Origin: Davidsoniella eucalypti
Lineage: Eukaryota; Ascomycota; Sordariomycetes; Microascales; Ceratocystidaceae
Direction of reading: 5' to 3'
Assembly: GCA_004009845.1 (NCBI GenBank)
Contig: RMBW01000030.1
Span: forward strand, 124,001-188,000
Length of the DNA: 64,000 bases
Position numbers and translations under genes: made by a program. Each line of letters starts with the position of its first letter. Positions within the stretch are counted from its first letter, which is position 1. The notes under the pieces are model-generated. The model did not search any database. It was not told the DNA's origin and was given only the letters and a program-made list of their open reading frames with translations. This document shows, one piece after another, positions 59,230-64,000 of the stretch.

Positions 59230-62200
59230 ATATTCCAAGATGATCGTCGTGTCATTTATCACGGCAAGCTGAATGGAAAATGTAACGAGAAAATAAACAG
59301 CCACGAGTTCCCGCAAGTAAGATAAAGTCCTGATGCAAGGCAGAGAAGGGTCCTGACCTGTTGACGAGGAACCTCTATCAGTATAAAAGGGATTCATTAT
59401 GGTCTTACTCGGGCTTAGATCCCAATCCAGTAGCATCCTTTATATAAGGCGAGGAAGGGCCTTGATTCTTTTCACGGGTCGTGGGAAAGGGAACAGAAAA
59501 AAAACAAAACTCAGCCTTCTGTTCTAGCGTTCTGGGCCCGGAGGAACCAAGTTCCCTACTAGATCATGAGGATTTCACGTGTAGAGGCGAAAGAGAGGCG
59601 TTCTTAGTTTTGAGGCTCCATTTCTTATTCATAGTTGGAAATGGCCTAGCCAAGCAAAAAGAACTCACTAGCTATGGGCTTCTTGATACAAAGCCATAGC
59701 CATGGATGTGAAATGTATAAAGCTAGAATCTCTAGTCTAGGCTCCACGAAAATAATTCAAAAAGATACCTAGTCTTCAGCTGATGGGCAAGGGAACATTG
59801 AATCTTGGCTTTTGTTGAAGATCAGCGCTGATTTTCTGGCTTTCCTGGAACTCGCCTTTTTTACTCAAGGCTTTTGCCCGGACCACTTTCCTTTCCTTCG
59901 AGCTTCGAGTTCGTCGTAGTAGCAAAAGCTTGCTGTCTAAATGCCACTAGCAAAGCGAGACTTGGGATATGATATCCGGAAGCTCCTCCTCATGGGGCCT
60001 GGACCATTTGATCGGCTGTGATTTCTGGGTAGCGAGCCGACTTCGTTTGTGTTTCCAGTTATGGAATCCAACATTGTCCGGATTATTTATCTTATTTTAT
60101 TCTTAGTCAAGCACTAAACTAGTGCTGGAAAGAAGAATAAGACGCCCTGTTGTTGGCGGCATACCCTTGCTTCCTGTTTCTTACACACCTAAGATGTATA
60201 CTGTGAAAATTAGACTAATGGAAAGAAAACGGTCTTTTTACAAGGTATTGCCGTTCTAATGTCCATATATATAGTATATAAGCAATAGTCCTCTCTTCAG
60301 AATACTATGGCGTCGCCACGTTGAAGTTAATGGGAAGAAGAAAACGAGAAGATGGCTCGCGATGGAAAATAAGGTATCGATCGTTCTTCGAACAATTTGG
60401 TAGAAACTTGGTCAAAGCTTGACACATACATGTAACTATAAACATGATAGGCAACCCAAGACTACAACATCTGCTAAATACGTTAATTACGGTAACAAGT
60501 CCTGAGAAAAAAAAATGGAAAAAAAGGAGGTCAAAGGCCTTGGCTCTTCGGGATTCTTTTTAAGCTATTCCAAAGAGTTGTATTCAGCTTTCAATGAATA
60601 TTCATGGGCCAGCTCAAGTATGTCAAAGCGTCCCGATCCCAGCTCAAAGAAACAAGGTGCTATTGTTAGGGTTATATAGTAGTATCCTATACATTACATG
60701 ATAAGTGTGGAACTTCACTACGCTAGGCCTGGCATATACGAACGGGTCTTTGCGTTTTCCTCTTCTTTGTGCTCTTTGTGGCTGTATATAACATGCCGTT
60801 GTATATGTATACATATTGTTTATGCTACAACATACTATGTTCCGACTGAACCCACTACTGGCACCATTAGGGCGGCTTAACCATAGTTTAGCTGTATTGC
60901 TCGTTTCTGTCTCTGTTCCTCTGTTCCTGACCGGTACCTTTTTTTTTGGCAGAAGGTAGGGGGTGGGGGTCTTCTTTTTCTTCATTATTGTGTACTTCTA
61001 ACAGTAACAATAGGCCTTCTTCACTGCAGATATCGTGCCGGGGATGCTTGTCCGGAAGCTCCTTCGAGACCAGCTCGTGTTGAACTAGGGCTATGCAAGT
61101 TTTTGCTGCTGTACCTACATGTGTAAAGTATCAAGGGTTGTTGGAATCAACTGTATTATAGATACTTAGCAACCATTAGTCAATAGACACGTACATATCC
61201 GTATGTAGAAATACACGGCTGGGTGTGTAATAGGATACGTCAAGAGTAATTTATCTCCATTAACAGGTTGGTCTAGCTGATAAGGGCACATCAGTGACCC
61301 GAGCAAGACGAATCAAACTATCTTAGGAAGATTGGACAGACAGCTATGATGGAAGTTCTCTGCCTATCGATTCCGTATCTGTATATAGATCAGACAATAT
61401 CGAGAACAAGTCATCAGCTTCACTCCCGTGCTATAGAGCAGGGCTAGTATGTACTATCCAACGTAGGGCAAAACAAAGGACCTTGGACATAAAGCAGCAC
61501 AACGGCACTAGAAAGATAGCAAATGAGATAGATAGAGAGCCCTAGTCAGCGTCCGAAGCAGGCCTAGCTTGATAGCTGAATCTAGGTACATCATGCACAC
61601 AAACATGGGAAGCTTATATGGCTATCAAATAGGGTTATTTAGGGCTAATTCCTATTTTACGATATGCTTTATTATATCTCCCGTCCTCTGCATGTTGTTT
61701 TACAAACACAGAAGTTGCAACTTAGTATAGGGATAGCAGCAAACGCCTTGTTATTGTTATTCTGCTCAGTAGAACTCTCGCTGCATGTTTGTCCCGAGTG
61801 GCCAATAATGCGGCCACTGTGGAGTATCTATCCGTGGTTTATCATGTTAGTACATGTGTATGTGCAGTGATAATACGGAGAGTAAAACAATGACCAATTT
61901 TATGGGTTTTATAGTATATCCCTTGTCTCGTTTGTGTGAGTGAAGCCTTGATACTTTCATTTACATTTGTTTTGGGGCTGAGCCAAGCTCGGAAGCTTTG
62001 TCGGACAGGATGACCAAGTGTATATTTATTTACCATACTTTAGTCACAGGTGTCTATATTTTATTCGTCTATCTGCTGTATTATTGCTCCAGTATGTAGA
62101 AAGCTGTAGCTTCCCGTGTGCTATATGTAGTGTAGTGGCAAATATCGTGCCAGCAAATCAAAGCAAAGGGACGTGTCAGTCATAACGACCTGGGTGGATG

Positions 62201-63950
62201 TACATATAGGTATCGTAAGTCACATAGAAACATACATTGTGAGTACGGAAACGGATCTACAGAGATGTACCACAAGGCCTGGCATACACGAAGAAAATCG
62301 GAGAAATAAACGCTTGGTGTTGTAAGGGAGACGATAAAAACTGTTCGTTCACATAGATCGTATACATGCAAGTGGGGTGTTACAACTTGAGGTTTTATCA
62401 TGTAAATGTAGCATAATGTGATAGATTACAATGCCAAAATTATATGAACACTGAGAGCAAATACGGGCTATATCATATCTGTGCACATATAGGCCGTTGT
62501 TGACTATAGTTGAATACTACGCTTATATGGGGACCAGCAATCTTACAAACTGCAAGTACATGCTTTATATAATTGCAGAGACCGAAAAAACTGACTGAAG
62601 AAAAAAAGACGGAGTGAACGACCGGCTTCATCACACAGCTTTTATGCAAGGGACGAATGCTCTAATCTGTTATTCCTTGGATAATCTGTATCAGCGTGGC
62701 TTTGTCGATACAAGTCAGGGCATATGCACGGCTGATCAGTTTGCATTCTTCTTCTTCATTGCTGCTGAAAAAAAAAAGCAAGCAAGTAACCCAGTAGATC
62801 TCGGCCAACTGGCTGGCTTTCTACTGTCTCGCCCAGCTACCACTGGAGTAGTTCTGGCGTTCTTACTATTGGCTACTGGCTTTTGAATGACGAGAATCTT
62901 GTAGTGAATACAAAACTCACTAGCATCGTCATCAGCGCATCAGTGGCGGCCTGTGATTTCTTTTTCGTAGTTCCCTTTATCTCGAGTGCTGCTTTTATTT
63001 TCTTAGCATAGCTGGAATTCGTGATTTACTCAACGCGGCTACCGTATGAGCTAAACAAAAGAAGTGATAATACACAAGAAAGCCCTAGTATTCTTGGACT
63101 CTATTCAGCTGCTTGTCGTACTGGCTAGTGCTCAATGACGCCTATAGTTGGAACACATGCCGCCACGTGAGGGCAAGTCCATCGCTCCCTTATTTCTTAC
63201 ATTTGTAGCTTGGGCTGTAGGAACGAGATATACAGAGTATACAGATATATAGCCGTAAAGCGTTTTGTTAATTGCAATACCCGATATACTGGCTCTGAAA
63301 TACTCGACAAGAACATGGCCAAGGCACACGTTTTACTTGGCCAAAGAGGAGAAAATCTTGTTAAAGCCAGTAGTAGATAAAACTTGTTATTTTCACACTA
63401 GCAACAACGATGTCTTGAACTCGTGAATATGCAAAAATTAAACGAACATGACATGACATGTCGTTATTTTCAGCCGGCATCTGTCTGGCTATTTTACCCT
63501 ATCCGTACAGAGATCTCAGAGGTAGACAAAACCCCGAAACTGAAATTGGAAGACCAGATATATACTGTTTTCTTGTGCCGTGTTCTTTTCCTTTGAGAGA
63601 GAGGGGAAGCTTACTTGGGTCCTAAAGATACCGATGCTGACTCTACAATATGGATCAGGGTGTACTTTGGGCTGAGAAATGTCTTGAATTTCGTGCTTGA
63701 AAATAGTACATGTATGTGTTCAGGGCCATCGAAACCAGATTCCTTGCGCTATTTAATAGGCAATGATAGCCTGTATGTCCCTATGCGTATATTGACAGAT
63801 CACGAGGGAGACGGATAATGTGAAGCAAGCACGGTGCATAGGGAAAGGGAACTCTGGTGACTTATACCTCTTCTACGTTGTATCATGCCTGCTTTTCTGT
63901 TTTGCTGGCCAGAACCAAACATCACGCATCAACGGTCCGACAGCTGCTAT

Positions 63951-63971
63951 AAAAAAAAAAAAAAAAAAAAA
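63951..63971. repeat. A21 homopolymer
   Basis: Run of 21 A near the right edge, followed by GC-rich CCCAAGTCCCTGGGGCC. It could be the tail of a poly(A) retroelement inserted in plus orientation, but no element sequence is recognised before it. Confidence 0.85.
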
Positions 63972-64000
63972 CCCAAGTCCCTGGGGCCAGGCTTGTAGTT

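Larger units (their letters stand above)
44769..64000. other. 19-kb gene desert to the right window edge
   Basis: No frame here has a recognisable domain, and none exceeds about 135 codons. The sequence is moderately AT-rich, with many short TGTACATG/TCTGTATAT words and scattered homopolymers, and it looks unique rather than made of identifiable transposons. The first few hundred bases are probably the malate synthase 3' UTR. Fast-evolving short genes, non-coding RNAs or degraded repeats cannot be excluded by eye. Confidence 0.5.

Noticed and set aside
1..64000. Search for rRNA, CRISPR arrays, telomeric TTAGGG arrays and secondary-metabolite genes
   Set aside because: No such sequences were recognised; CRISPR is not expected in a fungal nuclear genome.

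Overview
This window looks like nuclear DNA of a filamentous ascomycete (Pezizomycotina; I cannot place the order). The genes carry short introns (55-83 bp) with GTAAGT/GTATGT-type donors and CTAAC-like branch sites. The proteins read as fungal SMC5, a Gin4/Hsl1-family kinase with a fungal KA1-like tail, peroxisomal malate synthase ending in SKL, and a ketopantoate-reductase-like protein with a long disordered tail. Retrotransposon debris is of the fungal LINE types. My exon models for the five main genes sum to about 13.1 kb, roughly 20% of the window, so the region is gene-poor.

Layout. 1-7.5 kb is an accessory, repeat-rich corner. It holds the 3' end of an RNase H-bearing LINE (1-1221) and an intronless gene for an 854-residue coiled-coil/kinase-like protein (2209-4773). 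A decayed inverted piece of that same gene follows (4987-5389), then an intron-containing tRNA-Gly(GCC) (5421-5504, minus). Directly upstream of the tRNA is a stack of LINE insertions: a 49-bp truncated copy with perfect 14-bp target-site duplications, then a second LINE 3' end split by a broken element whose protein matches LINEs with a restriction-like endonuclease (CRE/R2 type). 7.1-10.4 kb holds a possible LTR-element scrap and a long purine-skewed stretch.

10.4-12.8 kb (minus) is a three-exon ApbA/PanE-like gene. 12.8-29.9 kb is a 17-kb stretch with no gene I can defend, apart from one weak two-exon candidate at 13976-14400. It does contain a large fold-back inverted repeat (20669-21156). 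29.9-33.4 kb (minus) is smc5 (five exons) and 36.2-39.8 kb (plus) is the Gin4-like kinase (five exons). These two are divergent and share a 2.7-kb upstream region containing a GTGGCGC motif cluster and a CT-rich promoter tract. 42.9-44.8 kb (plus) is malate synthase (four exons). 44.8-64 kb is a second desert of 19 kb with only low-complexity tracts.

Functionally the core genes do not form a pathway. SMC5 is a chromosome-maintenance ATPase, the kinase belongs to the septin/morphogenesis checkpoint family, malate synthase serves the glyoxylate cycle, and the PanE-like protein is a putative NAD(P)-dependent oxidoreductase. I did not find a clearly new multi-gene system. The observations I consider most worth a follow-up are the kinase-like protein with an E-x-K motif in its middle domain plus its inverted relic, the nested LINEs next to a tRNA gene, the fold-back repeat, and the separate last exon of malate synthase that carries its peroxisomal signal.
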